This document shows, piece after piece, positions 7,815 through 15,573 of a DNA stretch of 41,046 bases. Both the position numbers and the translations under genes were made by a program. Source of the stretch: Hyphomicrobiales bacterium (GTDB taxonomy: Bacteria > Pseudomonadota > Alphaproteobacteria > Rhizobiales > Xanthobacteraceae); contig WHTP01000045.1 in assembly GCA_009377695.1 (NCBI GenBank), positions 1-41,046 of the forward strand. Reading direction: 5' to 3'. The notes under the pieces are model-generated. The model was not told the DNA's origin. It made no database searches and saw only the letters and a list, made by a program, of their open reading frames with translations. The stretch's first letter is position 1. Every line of letters begins with the position of its first letter.

Positions 7815-8198
7815 ATGCTCCGACGATCTCTCAAGACGACTCTTATCGGGTCTGCGATTCATTCTGCTTTTCGTTGCGGAGCGCTCGGTTTGATTGCGCT
7901 GGGCGCGATCTCACTGTCATCTTTGCCGGCGGCGTCGCATTCGGCGGCCAAGTGCAAATTCGAAAAGTTTGACGCCTGTCTCCGAAACGGAGGCTCCCAT
8001 GCGGTCTGCGTCAACTACACGGAACTGCAATGTGCGGGACATAGTCACGGAAGCGGGACCGGCAGCAGCAAGCACGCGGTCGGAGGCAATCTGCATAATC
8101 CGAACTCAGGCCCGTCGCGCTGGCACCGACGCCAGCAATTCAGTGCGCCCAAGCCGCCTCAGACACAGAGAATGTATCTCAAGCGGAGCAGACACTAA
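7815..8198 (+). CDS. Small exported Cys/His-containing protein, unrecognised
   Basis: This 127-residue protein has a basic N-terminus (MLRRSLKTTLIGS) and a hydrophobic stretch (LGLIALGAISLSSLPAASHS) that fits a signal peptide. The mature part begins with four cysteines within about 35 residues (KCKFEKFDACLRNGG, AVCVNYTELQCAG), enough for two disulfides in the periplasm, and continues as a His/Ser/Gly-rich and then Arg-rich low-complexity tail. ATG 7815 is preferred over ATG 7812 because the AGGAGG at 7804-7809 is 5 nt from it. It heads a row of three small exported-protein genes on one strand, with gaps of 39 and 28 nt. I recognise no family. Confidence 0.65.
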   Translation: MLRRSLKTTLIGSAIHSAFRCGALGLIALGAISLSSLPAASHSAAKCKFEKFDACLRNGGSHAVCVNYTELQCAGHSHGSGTGSSKHAVGGNLHNPNSGPSRWHRRQQFSAPKPPQTQRMYLKRSRH

Positions 8199-8237
8199 AC
8201 GCAATCGTCCTCGAGTAAACCGAAAGGAAGCAGGCAA

Positions 8238-8693
8238 ATGACCCGGATGATTCTATCGGGCGTCGCTGCCGCAGCGATGGTGCTGGCCGCGGCAGGGGGC
8301 CAAGCCCACAGCCAAAGCGGTACCGGCAACGCCGGCAGCTACCAAAACAGTTTCTTCGCGATTCCGTCAGCCGGCGCCGCGCCATCGCGATCCAGACTGC
8401 ACGGGAACGCTTCCGGACATCACAGTGCCGTGGGAGCAAACCAAAGGCCGACCGCGAGCGGGGTAAAGACCGCGAGAATGAAGCGATCGCGAGCGAAGAC
8501 GTCGAAGCACAAGGGGGAAATCGAAGTCCACTCGTTCCAATGGAACAGGGGGCACTCCCGTTCATCCACGTCCGGGATGCCAGCGATACGCCGGAACGCG
8601 GCGGGAGGCGCCGCGAAATCAACGAGCGGGAGCCAGATGAAACAGATTCCGCTCCCGCTTTTCCAACCCACACCCGCCTTTCCAGGACATTGA
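8238..8693 (+). CDS. Small exported basic protein with a short Hcp-like motif
   Basis: This 151-residue protein starts at ATG 8238, behind AAAGGAAG. A clear signal peptide (MILSGVAAAAMVLAAAGGQAHSQ) is followed by a Ser/Gly/Arg/His-rich mature part of low complexity. Near residues 90-105 it has KHKGEIEVHSFQW, which looks like the KHKGEIEVxSFSW stretch near the start of the type VI tube protein Hcp family. The rest of the Hcp fold is not evident and a signal peptide is not typical of Hcp, so I do not call it Hcp. It is the middle gene of three adjacent exported-protein genes. Confidence 0.6.
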   Translation: MTRMILSGVAAAAMVLAAAGGQAHSQSGTGNAGSYQNSFFAIPSAGAAPSRSRLHGNASGHHSAVGANQRPTASGVKTARMKRSRAKTSKHKGEIEVHSFQWNRGHSRSSTSGMPAIRRNAAGGAAKSTSGSQMKQIPLPLFQPTPAFPGH

Positions 8694-8721
8694 GGGGCGC
8701 TCCAAAGCAAGGAGACAAACC

Positions 8722-9093
8722 ATGGTCCGCACGACCTTTTCGTGTCTCGTAGCCACAATGATATTTTCGATGGCCGCAAGCGATCATGCGGTCGGAAAGG
8801 CGAGTTCTTCGTTTGCGACCACCGACAATTCGCATCCATCGCAGGATGTCGTTGCCGGAGACCAGAAATACACTGCTGGCATCAAGACTGCCTACATGCT
8901 GATCGAACTGCTGCCCGTCAATCCGCCTTCGATTGACGCCTACAGCCACGGGAAGAGCGGCAAGGCGGTCCACAAAGGACGCCGCCAGGGCAACTTCACC
9001 GGAAAGCAGCGCAGGCAGGGGGTCGGCATGGTGACGCCTGCCATTCAGGGAATCAGGAAACCTTCGAGATCATCATCAAAACGCCGTCGATAG
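8722..9093 (+). CDS. Small exported basic protein, unrecognised
   Basis: This 123-residue protein starts at ATG 8722 with AAGGAGA just upstream. The N-terminus (MVRTTFSCLVATMIFSMAASDHAVG) fits a signal peptide. The middle (YTAGIKTAYMLIELLPVNPPSIDAY) is the only part of normal complexity, and the tail is strongly basic (SGKAVHKGRRQGNF, SRSSSKRRR). It is the last of the three exported-protein genes, 28 nt after the second, and converges on the minus-strand spermidine-synthase-like gene, whose stop lies 12 nt beyond. The family is not recognised. The Arg/Lys-rich tail would suit binding to nucleic acid or a charged surface, which is a guess. Confidence 0.55.
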   Translation: MVRTTFSCLVATMIFSMAASDHAVGKASSSFATTDNSHPSQDVVAGDQKYTAGIKTAYMLIELLPVNPPSIDAYSHGKSGKAVHKGRRQGNFTGKQRRQGVGMVTPAIQGIRKPSRSSSKRRR

Positions 9094-9105
9094 CGATCGG
9101 CCCAC

Positions 9106-10083
9106 TTACTTGGTCCGGCGCATAGGCTCGCGAACTGCATTGTGGAGATTGACCGGAGCGAAATCGTCAGTCAGCAGTTCCCCGCCGCCCGCCGGCGTCC
9201 CCTCGGCCCGCTGCTCCAGTAGAGACGGCAGCGCAAAGCGAAAGTTATAGCGTTGCTGCAATCCGGCGGCTCGGCGTGCCAGCACGTCGCCGTCGGGCGT
9301 TGCCGAAGCCGCTGCCACAGCGATCACCCCCTGACCGGACGGAAACACGTGGACACTTGGAAAGACGGATCTCAACGTCACCAGCGTTGACGCATAGAGC
9401 TTGGTACCTTCGACGACGTTGAAGGTGGCAACGCCACCCGGCGTCAGCCGTTCCTTGAGAAGCGTGTAGAATTCCCGAGTCGCCAGATGGAACGGCACGG
9501 TGCTGCCATTGAAGGCATCGACCAGGATCAGATCGTATGTCTTTCTGCTCCGGTTGAGGAAGACACGGGCGTCGCCATCGAGATAGCGCACGCGCTCAGT
9601 CTCGCGGATGCCGAAATACCTTTTGGCAGCGGCGATGACGCCCGGATCGATCTCGATCGTGTCGATTGAGACGTCCGGCATGAAGCGGCCGAGGTAAGTC
9701 GAAATCGTGCCGCCGCCGAGCCCGATCATCAGGATGCTCTTGAGTTCGTGCGGATAGGCGGCGCCGACCGTCATCATCCAAGTGTAGCGGCCGGGCAAAT
9801 CGTCGGGGTCGGCAAGATTGGTGACTGATTCGGTGTAGTATCGGCCCTTAAGCCGGAAGGACATCGCCATCAAGTCGCGCCGTTTGGTAATGAAAATATC
9901 GTTATAGACGGTTTCGATCCGCGCGATTTGACCATCTGGACGCTTGAGCAACGCCGCCCGGATTTCCCGGTCTACCAGTTCCTCGCAGAACGCGACCGAC
10001 GCAACGAATGACAGGATGACGAGCGCTGCCCCATGGAGCAAACGCAATGAAAGCGGGGCCGATCGATACGCGTTGGGTCGCAT
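9106..10083 (-). CDS. Spermidine-synthase-fold protein with N-terminal export or anchor segment
   Basis: This 325-residue protein has the Rossmann core of the spermidine synthase superfamily: ILMIGLGGGTISTYLGRF (nucleotide loop), TIEIDPGVIAAAKRYFG, RVRYLDGDARVFL and YDLILVDAFNGSTVPFHL, followed by LTPGGVATFNV. Unlike cytosolic SpeE it begins with a hydrophobic segment (LLHGAALVILSFVASVAF) after a short basic N-terminus, which predicts a signal peptide or membrane anchor. Membrane-fused members of this superfamily exist and mostly lack a known substrate. Whether it makes a polyamine is unproven, as no decarboxylase gene is nearby. It converges on the three exported-protein genes, within the accessory block between yidC and engB. 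Confidence 0.75.
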   Translation of the reverse strand: MRPNAYRSAPLSLRLLHGAALVILSFVASVAFCEELVDREIRAALLKRPDGQIARIETVYNDIFITKRRDLMAMSFRLKGRYYTESVTNLADPDDLPGRYTWMMTVGAAYPHELKSILMIGLGGGTISTYLGRFMPDVSIDTIEIDPGVIAAAKRYFGIRETERVRYLDGDARVFLNRSRKTYDLILVDAFNGSTVPFHLATREFYTLLKERLTPGGVATFNVVEGTKLYASTLVTLRSVFPSVHVFPSGQGVIAVAAASATPDGDVLARRAAGLQQRYNFRFALPSLLEQRAEGTPAGGGELLTDDFAPVNLHNAVREPMRRTK

Positions 10084-10370
10084 GGTACTGCATGGCCCCG
10101 GCCTACTGCTGATTCATCCACCTGCCGGCGCGTCCGGATGATCAGAAGCATGTCGATAAGGTACACGGATGATCTGAGGCATGGAAATTTCGGCCGAACG
10201 CATCAGGCACATACCTTGTCGCGCCAGTCCAAGTCGTGTCGCCGATGGCCAAAGTCAACACGGTTCGATAGCTTCACGGTCGTCAACTCCTGGGCACATC
10301 GGAGCGGCGCGCAATGTGCGCCGCGGGTCCATCCAGGGCATCACCACCGAACACGGCACCGCCACGTGAC

Positions 10371-11024
10371 ATGACGGCTGACATCTACACCCCCGACGAG
10401 ATCGAAACCGGCCGCAAGCTGTTCGCGGCCGACTGGCGTTTCGTCGCCGCCGCCGGCAATTTTGAGGCACTGCCGCCTATGCGCGGCTTGGAGATCGCGT
10501 TTGCCGGGCGCTCCAATGTCGGCAAGTCGAGCCTGATCAACGCGCTCACCGGGCGCAATGCGCTCGCCCGCACGTCGCACACGCCGGGCCGCACCCAGGA
10601 GCTGATCTTCTTCGCCGGCCCTCTTCAGCTCTCGTTGGTTGACATGCCGGGCTACGGCTACGCCGCCGCCTCCAAGGCCAAGGTGAAGGCGTGGACCGGG
10701 CTGATCCACACCTTCCTTGCCGGCCGCGCGAACCTTGCGCGCGTCTATCTGCTGGTCGATGCCCGGCATGGCCTCAAGCCGGTGGACGACACCGTGTTGC
10801 GGACGCTCGACAAGGCGGCAGTGAATTACCAGCTCGTGCTGACCAAGGCCGACCAGGTCAAGCCGTCCGATCTCGAGGCACGGATCGCCGCAACCAATGT
10901 GGCGCTCGCCAAGCACCCGGCGGCGTTCCCGGAGGTGCTTGCAACGTCCTCGCACACCGGGACCGGCATGCCCGAACTGCGCGCCGCCATCGCGAGACTG
11001 TGCGCCGAGCGCGCCAGAGCGTAG
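10371..11024 (+). CDS. engB: Ribosome biogenesis GTP-binding protein EngB (YihA/YsxC)
   Basis: EngB is a small essential GTPase of large-subunit ribosome assembly. The 217-residue frame has GRSNVGKS (G1, residues 46-53), a switch region HTPGRTQEL, DMPGYG (G3), TKADQ (G4) and ATSSHTGTG (G5). GYGYA after G3 is typical of this subfamily. ATG 10371 (MTADIYTPDEIETG) is preferred; an upstream ATG at 10314 adds 19 unconserved residues. No strong ribosome binding site is visible. In relatives engB usually follows yidC closely and precedes argB; here a 4.6-kb accessory block separates it from yidC and 370 bp of repeats from argB. Confidence 0.94.
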   Translation: MTADIYTPDEIETGRKLFAADWRFVAAAGNFEALPPMRGLEIAFAGRSNVGKSSLINALTGRNALARTSHTPGRTQELIFFAGPLQLSLVDMPGYGYAAASKAKVKAWTGLIHTFLAGRANLARVYLLVDARHGLKPVDDTVLRTLDKAAVNYQLVLTKADQVKPSDLEARIAATNVALAKHPAAFPEVLATSSHTGTGMPELRAAIARLCAERARA

Positions 11025-11073
11025 GCGGCACGCGTCACCGGTCCGTCACCGATCGCACGCACGCGGCGCAGGG

Positions 11074-11148
11074 CTAGTGTCCCGATTCCGAAGTTCGTTC
11101 CATTTCGCAGCGGCCTTTTATACGAACTTCGGAATCGAAGGACACTAG
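11074..11148 (-). repeat. CTAG palindrome B, locus I
   Basis: A 75-nt imperfect palindrome with CTAG at both ends. The arms include ACTTCGGAATCG and its partner CGATTCCGAAGT around an unpaired centre, with outer termini CTAGTGTCC/GGGACACTAG. The 13-nt spacer CAACTTATTGATT separates it from palindrome A, so the unit reads A-spacer-B on the minus strand. Confidence 0.9.
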
Positions 11149-11161
11149 CAACTTATTGATT

Positions 11162-11239
11162 CTTGTGTGGCTTTGGTTCAGAAGTCCGCATGTTGGATTC
11201 GCCGCAAGAATGATGCGGACTTCTGAACCGCCACACTAG
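11162..11239 (-). repeat. CTAG palindrome A, locus I
   Basis: A 78-nt imperfect palindrome paired with B at 11074-11148. The stem uses GGTTCAGAAGTCCGCAT and the partner ATGCGGACTTCTGAACC, with outer arms GTGTGGC/GCCACAC. The left terminal CTAG is mutated to CTTG in this copy and the right CTAG is intact. It lies between engB and argB. Confidence 0.9.
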
Positions 11240-11310
11240 CGATTCCGCCCTTCCCCCTCGCCGCCCCGCCCGCTAAAAGGCAGCGCGACCCGATACTCCG
11301 CATTTGATCC

Positions 11311-11363
11311 GTCATCCTGAGGTGCGAGCGAAGCGAGCCTTCGGCCGAGCACCTCAGGATGAC
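11311..11363. repeat. REP-type palindrome (GTCATCCTGAGG family)
   Basis: GTCATCCTGAGGTGCGAGCG at the left pairs with GAGCACCTCAGGATGAC at the right, enclosing AAGCGAGCCTTCGGCC. This is the most compact of the GTCATCCTGAGG copies in the window. It ends 33 nt before the argB start codon, so it lies in the argB leader. Confidence 0.85.
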
Positions 11364-11396
11364 GGGTCGGAAACCGAGTTCTGCTGAGGATCACCC

Positions 11397-12281
11397 ATGA
11401 CCGTTACGCCCCACGATATCGCCCACGTCCTGTCGGAGGCGCTGCCGCACATGCAGCGCTATGACGAGGAGATCGTGGTGGTGAAGTACGGCGGCCACGC
11501 CATGGGTGAGGAGGAGATGGCGCGCAGCTTCGCCCGCGACATCGTGTTGATGGAGCAGACCGCCATCAATCCGGTCGTGGTGCACGGCGGCGGCCCGCAG
11601 ATCGGCGGCATGCTCAAGCGTCTCGGCATCAAATCGGAGTTTGCTGACGGGTTGCGCGTTACCGACGCCGCCACCATCGAAGTCGTCGAAATGGTGCTGG
11701 CGGGCTCGATCAACAAGCAGATCGTCGGCTTCATCAACGCGGCCGGCGGCAAAGCGGTCGGCCTGAGCGGCAAGGACGGCGACATGGTCAAGGCGCGCAA
11801 GCTCAGCCGCCACGTGGCCGATCCCGGCTCCAATATCGAGAAGGTCGTCGACCTCGGCTTCGTGGGCGAACCGGAGCGGGTCGACACCATGGTGCTCGAC
11901 CAGATCCTCGGGCGCGATCTGATCCCCGTGCTGGCGCCGCTCGCGACCTCGGCCGATGGCACCACCTACAACGTCAACGCCGACACCTTTGCCGGCGCCA
12001 TCGCCGGCGCGCTCAAGGCAAAGCGCCTGCTGCTGCTCACCGACGTGCCGGGCGTGCTCGACAAATCGAAGAAGCTGATCGACCAGCTCACCGCTGACGA
12101 GGCGCGCCGCCTGATCGCCGATGGCACCATCTCCGGCGGCATGATCCCGAAGGTCGAGACGTGTCTCTATGCGCTCGATCAGGGGGTCGAGGGCGTCGTC
12201 ATTCTCGACGGCCGGGTGCCGCACGCGGTGCTGCTGGAACTGCTCACCGATCACGGTGCCGGCACGCTGATGCGGCGGTGA
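11397..12281 (+). CDS. argB: Acetylglutamate kinase
   Basis: ArgB phosphorylates N-acetylglutamate, the second step of arginine synthesis, in the cytosol. The 294-residue protein matches the family throughout: VVKYGGHAM near residue 29 (phosphate-binding Lys and Gly-rich loop), [14 protein letters not shown] (about 60-73, acetylglutamate site), [42 protein letters not shown] and [10 protein letters not shown] near the C-terminus. GAGGAT sits a few bases upstream of ATG 11397. In relatives argB follows engB and precedes a HAD nucleotidase. Here it is cut off from engB by repeats and from the nucleotidase by chrA and a radical SAM gene. Its stop is only 18 nt from the convergent chrA stop. Confidence 0.96.
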   Translation: MTVTPHDIAHVLSEALPHMQRYDEEIVVVKYGGHAMGEEEMARSFARDIVLMEQTAINPVVVHGGGPQIGGMLKRLGIKSEFADGLRVTDAATIEVVEMVLAGSINKQIVGFINAAGGKAVGLSGKDGDMVKARKLSRHVADPGSNIEKVVDLGFVGEPERVDTMVLDQILGRDLIPVLAPLATSADGTTYNVNADTFAGAIAGALKAKRLLLLTDVPGVLDKSKKLIDQLTADEARRLIADGTISGGMIPKVETCLYALDQGVEGVVILDGRVPHAVLLELLTDHGAGTLMRR

Positions 12282-12299
12282 TTTCCCGCATCGGTCTAA

Positions 12300-13517
12300 T
12301 CAAGCTGCCGCCAGGTAAGACAGGGCAGAGCCGCCTAACGCGCAAAGCAGCACGACCAGCCATGGCGGCGTCTGCCACATGAACAGAAGCAGGAAGGCAA
12401 CGACGGCGAGCGCATAGTCCGCCGGGGTCAAAATCCCCGCGGTCCAGACCGGATGGTAAAGCGCAGCGAGCAGCAATCCGACGACAGCGGCATTGATGCC
12501 GCGCAACGCGGATTGAGCGAGGACTTGGCGACGAAGGGCCTCCCAGAAAGGAAGCGCACCGACAACCAGAAGAAATGACGGCAGAAATACTGCGACCAGG
12601 CACAACGTCGCGCCGACCCAACCGTTCGGGGTGGAGCGCATGACAGCCCCAAGATAGGCCGCGAACGTGAACAGCGGTCCAGGCACGGCCTGCGCTGCTC
12701 CGTAACCTGCGAGGAACGTATCGTTGTCAACCCAGCCTGGCGGCACGACCTCCGCCTGGAGAAGCGGAAGAACGACGTGCCCCCCGCCGAACACAAGCGA
12801 TCCCGCACGATAGAATGCGTCGAACAGATCGATGCTCTGACTGGTGGTGGCCCCCGCCAACAATGGCAACCCGATCAATAGAGCGAGGAAAATGACCAGG
12901 GCAGCGACGGCCTGTCTTCGCGTGATGGAAAGCGTCAGCGGGACGTGATCGTCGGCCGGCGGCGCGCTTCGCATCAGCGTCAACCCAACGATCGCGCCCA
13001 GCACGATGGCCCCCACCTGTCCCCAGGCGGTCGGAATTGATATCGCGAGGACGGCGGCAGCGACCGCGACCGATGCTCGCTCCCGATCCGGCGCCAGCGA
13101 ACGCGCCATGCCCAACACGGCGAGCGCGACCACCGCGACGGCTGCGACCTTCAATCCATGGAGCCAGCCGGCTCCAGTCACGTTGCCAAACGCTGAGAGA
13201 CCATATGCAAAGAGCACCAGCGCGACGGCGGACGGCAACGTAAACGCGGTCCATGCGGCCAGTGCGCCAAGATACCCGGCGCGGGACAACCCAATAGCCA
13301 TGCCGACCTGGCTTGACGCGGGGCCAGGAAGAAACTGGCATAGGGCTACGAGGTCGGCATAGGCCCGTTCGTCGAGCCATTTGCGGCGCTCCACAAACTC
13401 GTGGTGAAAATACCCAAGGTGTGCGACGGGGCCACCGAACGAGGTCAAACCCAACTTCAAGAAGGCGATGAATACTTCGACGGCATTGCCGGGATTCGAG
13501 CCACCGTTCATGAACAC
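12300..13517 (-). CDS. chrA: Chromate transporter, long-chain CHR family
   Basis: CHR-family proteins export chromate from the cytoplasm, usually by proton-coupled antiport; some members may carry other anions. This 405-residue protein shows the duplicated layout. The first half has GLTSFGGPVAHLGYFHHEFV and LVALCQFLPGPASSQVGMAIG; the second repeats the pattern in GSLVFGGGHVVLPLLQAEVV and FLAGYGAAQAVPGPLFTFAAYLG. About ten or more hydrophobic segments are present. GTG 13515-13517 opens the frame, and ATG 13509-13511 two codons in is an equally possible start. No chrB regulator is adjacent. The gene lies between argB and the nucleotidase gene, an insertion relative to the usual order. Confidence 0.92.
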   Translation of the reverse strand: MFMNGGSNPGNAVEVFIAFLKLGLTSFGGPVAHLGYFHHEFVERRKWLDERAYADLVALCQFLPGPASSQVGMAIGLSRAGYLGALAAWTAFTLPSAVALVLFAYGLSAFGNVTGAGWLHGLKVAAVAVVALAVLGMARSLAPDRERASVAVAAAVLAISIPTAWGQVGAIVLGAIVGLTLMRSAPPADDHVPLTLSITRRQAVAALVIFLALLIGLPLLAGATTSQSIDLFDAFYRAGSLVFGGGHVVLPLLQAEVVPPGWVDNDTFLAGYGAAQAVPGPLFTFAAYLGAVMRSTPNGWVGATLCLVAVFLPSFLLVVGALPFWEALRRQVLAQSALRGINAAVVGLLLAALYHPVWTAGILTPADYALAVVAFLLLFMWQTPPWLVVLLCALGGSALSYLAAA

Positions 13518-13639
13518 GGCGCACCCATCGCCATCCCTTCATCGCTTCCCCGGTAAATTCCCGGATATGCACCGCATGCAGCACCAGATAGATGGTACCG
13601 AGACGTAGACGATAACCATGAATTTCCCAGCTCGTCGAG

Positions 13640-13718
13640 TGGGGTGGGGTTTGGTTCAGAAAACTCCCTTATCGGACTCGCGGCTCAACCGAGGGGCGTT
13701 TCTGAACGACCACGCGGG
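13640..13718 (-). repeat. Diverged solo copy of CTAG palindrome A
   Basis: The stretch aligns with palindrome A: TTTGGTTCAGA is identical in position and sequence, the central TCGGACTCGC is kept with a 1-nt shift, and the far arm ends TTCTGAAC-GACCAC where A has TTCTGAACCGCCAC. The CTAG termini and the middle of the stem have decayed. No B partner is seen. It overlaps the last codons and stop of the radical SAM gene. Confidence 0.55.
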
Positions 13719-15309
13719 CGGCGTATCGCTCCTGCGGCGACAGATACCTGCTGCCGCGTTCCATTTCGGCGATCCACTGCTCCATCTGCAACGTCATCGA
13801 ACGGGCAAACGGTCCGAGGTGCAGATAGAGCACCATCAACTTGACGACCGTCTGAACTGCGCGCGGATTGATCTTCAGGCAATGCACGAATGTTCGCCAG
13901 AACAGGTGCCCGTGCTCGGGCATCTGATCGATCAGCTTCTTCACCATTTCGATGCCGGCAATGTTGTAACGCCGGTTTGAACGCATCGCGGCGTCCGGGC
14001 GCTGCGAGTAGTCGAGCAAGCCAACCAGCCGCCGGATGCGGTCGCAATAGGCCTCCGGATCCAGCACGTCCCGCACGATGTCCACGTAATCGCGCAGCAC
14101 GTCGCGCTGCGGCCGAAGGGTGTCGAAGTTCAACCCTTGGCCGCAGGTATCGTTCAGCCCGTCGGGCATCAATTCGTGCCCGGAATGCAGCCGACCTTCC
14201 TTGGCGAGCCGGCGCGTCAATTGCGTGTTCGGCAGTGCCGTGAGCAGGCTGACAAGGCTGATCGGGACCGCGGAATCCTGGATGAAGGCGATCATTTCCT
14301 CGGCGACGCGGTTCTTCTCGGTGTCGAAGCCGACAATGAAGCCGGCGGTCACGAAGATGCCGTGGGCATAGATCTTGTGAACGCTGTCGACCAGACTGCG
14401 GCGGGTGTTCTGCTTCTTGCGCATCGCCACGAGCGCATCGGTATTCGGCGTTTCAAGCCCGACGAACACCAGGAAGAAATTCGCTCGGCTCAGCAGCGAG
14501 AGCAGTTCGTCGTCGTCGGACAGATTGATCGACGCCTCGGTCGAGAATTCAAACGGATAGCTCTTTTCCTTGACCCATGCGACCAGGTGCGGAAGGAAGG
14601 CCTTCACCGCTTTCTTATTTCCGATGAGGTTGTCGTCGACGAAATCGACATGGCCGCGATAGCCGAGGTCATAAAGCCGTTCGAGCTCGGAGAGCATCTG
14701 CGCATGTGTCTTGGTGCGCGGCGAGCGGCCGTAGAGCTCGATGATGTCACAGAATTCACAGGTGAACGGGCAACCGCGCGAATATTGCAGGCCGATATAG
14801 AGGTACTGATCGAACTTCAGGAGATCGAAGCGCGGGATCGGAGTCGTGGTGACATCCGCCTTGTAAGGCTCCGCCACGAAAACGCCTTCGCGCACATCCG
14901 CGTTCCAGGCCTCGATGAATTTGTCGAGGATTCCTTCCGCCTCGCCGAGCACCTGGAAATGTGCCGCCTTGTAGACATGCGGGCTCGACGTGGCATCGGG
15001 ACCGCCGACAACAACCGGCGTGCCACGTGCGCGGCACATTTCGATGATGCGCAACGTGTCGGGCTGCTGCACCATCATGCCCCCGGTCATCACCATGTCG
15101 GCCCACGCGAAGTCGTCCTCAGCGAGCTCTTCGGTGTTGCGATTGACGAGCCGCACCTCCCACGCGGGTGGCAGCATGGCCGCGACCGTGATCAGCCCGA
15201 GCGGGGCGGTCGGATATTTGGCGCCGACAAATGCGCAGGACGCCTGATAGCTCCAGAACGAATGGGACCCAAAGCGCGGGTACACCATCAGGACGCGTGG
15301 CGCCTGCAT
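13669..15309 (-). CDS. B12-binding radical SAM protein, HpnP-like
   Basis: This 546-residue protein has an N-terminal cobalamin-binding-type Rossmann domain (VLMVYPRFGSHSFWS, APLGLITVAAMLP, VVVGGPDATSSP) and then a radical SAM domain with the cluster motif RGC-PFT-C-EF-C (Cys180, 184, 187). The downstream part (ALPNTQLTRRLAKEGRL, GQGLNFDTLRPQRDVL) is that of the DUF4070 group containing the hopanoid C-2 methylase HpnP. GHVDFVDDNLIGNKKAVK and GFIVGFDTEK are typical of that group. A B12-dependent radical methylation is therefore plausible, with hopanoids as possible substrate, but no other hopanoid gene lies nearby and the substrate is not proven. Its last codons (KRPSVEPRVR) come from a decayed copy of palindrome A. 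Confidence 0.85.
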   Translation of the reverse strand: MQAPRVLMVYPRFGSHSFWSYQASCAFVGAKYPTAPLGLITVAAMLPPAWEVRLVNRNTEELAEDDFAWADMVMTGGMMVQQPDTLRIIEMCRARGTPVVVGGPDATSSPHVYKAAHFQVLGEAEGILDKFIEAWNADVREGVFVAEPYKADVTTTPIPRFDLLKFDQYLYIGLQYSRGCPFTCEFCDIIELYGRSPRTKTHAQMLSELERLYDLGYRGHVDFVDDNLIGNKKAVKAFLPHLVAWVKEKSYPFEFSTEASINLSDDDELLSLLSRANFFLVFVGLETPNTDALVAMRKKQNTRRSLVDSVHKIYAHGIFVTAGFIVGFDTEKNRVAEEMIAFIQDSAVPISLVSLLTALPNTQLTRRLAKEGRLHSGHELMPDGLNDTCGQGLNFDTLRPQRDVLRDYVDIVRDVLDPEAYCDRIRRLVGLLDYSQRPDAAMRSNRRYNIAGIEMVKKLIDQMPEHGHLFWRTFVHCLKINPRAVQTVVKLMVLYLHLGPFARSMTLQMEQWIAEMERGSRYLSPQERYAARVVVQKRPSVEPRVR

Positions 15310-15573
15310 GAGCCCCTCCCCAATGAAAAAATGCTCCCTACCTCCTTACCATGACACAAAATCGCCATCATCCGCGACAGTCACACAAACCATTGCAGAT
15401 GCATGATTTTTCTCGCGGAAGCGGCTGTCGCCGCAGGCCGGCAGCAACAAATCTTAACATTTCTGCGGGCGATGTCCCCGCGACATTCCGACTCTCCCCG
15501 GAACGCCGCGAGACGGCCGCGAGACAGCCGCTAGACAAAGGCGGCCAATCGCCGTAACGCCACCAAACAAATC

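Noticed and set aside
11074-11239. Considered a CRISPR array because of repeated units with spacers
   Set aside because: Only one or two units per locus, units are long palindromes, and the spacer is constant; no cas genes are present.
11391-12254. Long open frame opposite argB
   Set aside because: Antisense shadow of a confirmed enzyme gene; no recognisable domain.
14137-15354. 405-codon open frame opposite the radical SAM gene
   Set aside because: The real gene shows the cluster motif and domain order; the antisense frame has no hydrophobic core or motif.
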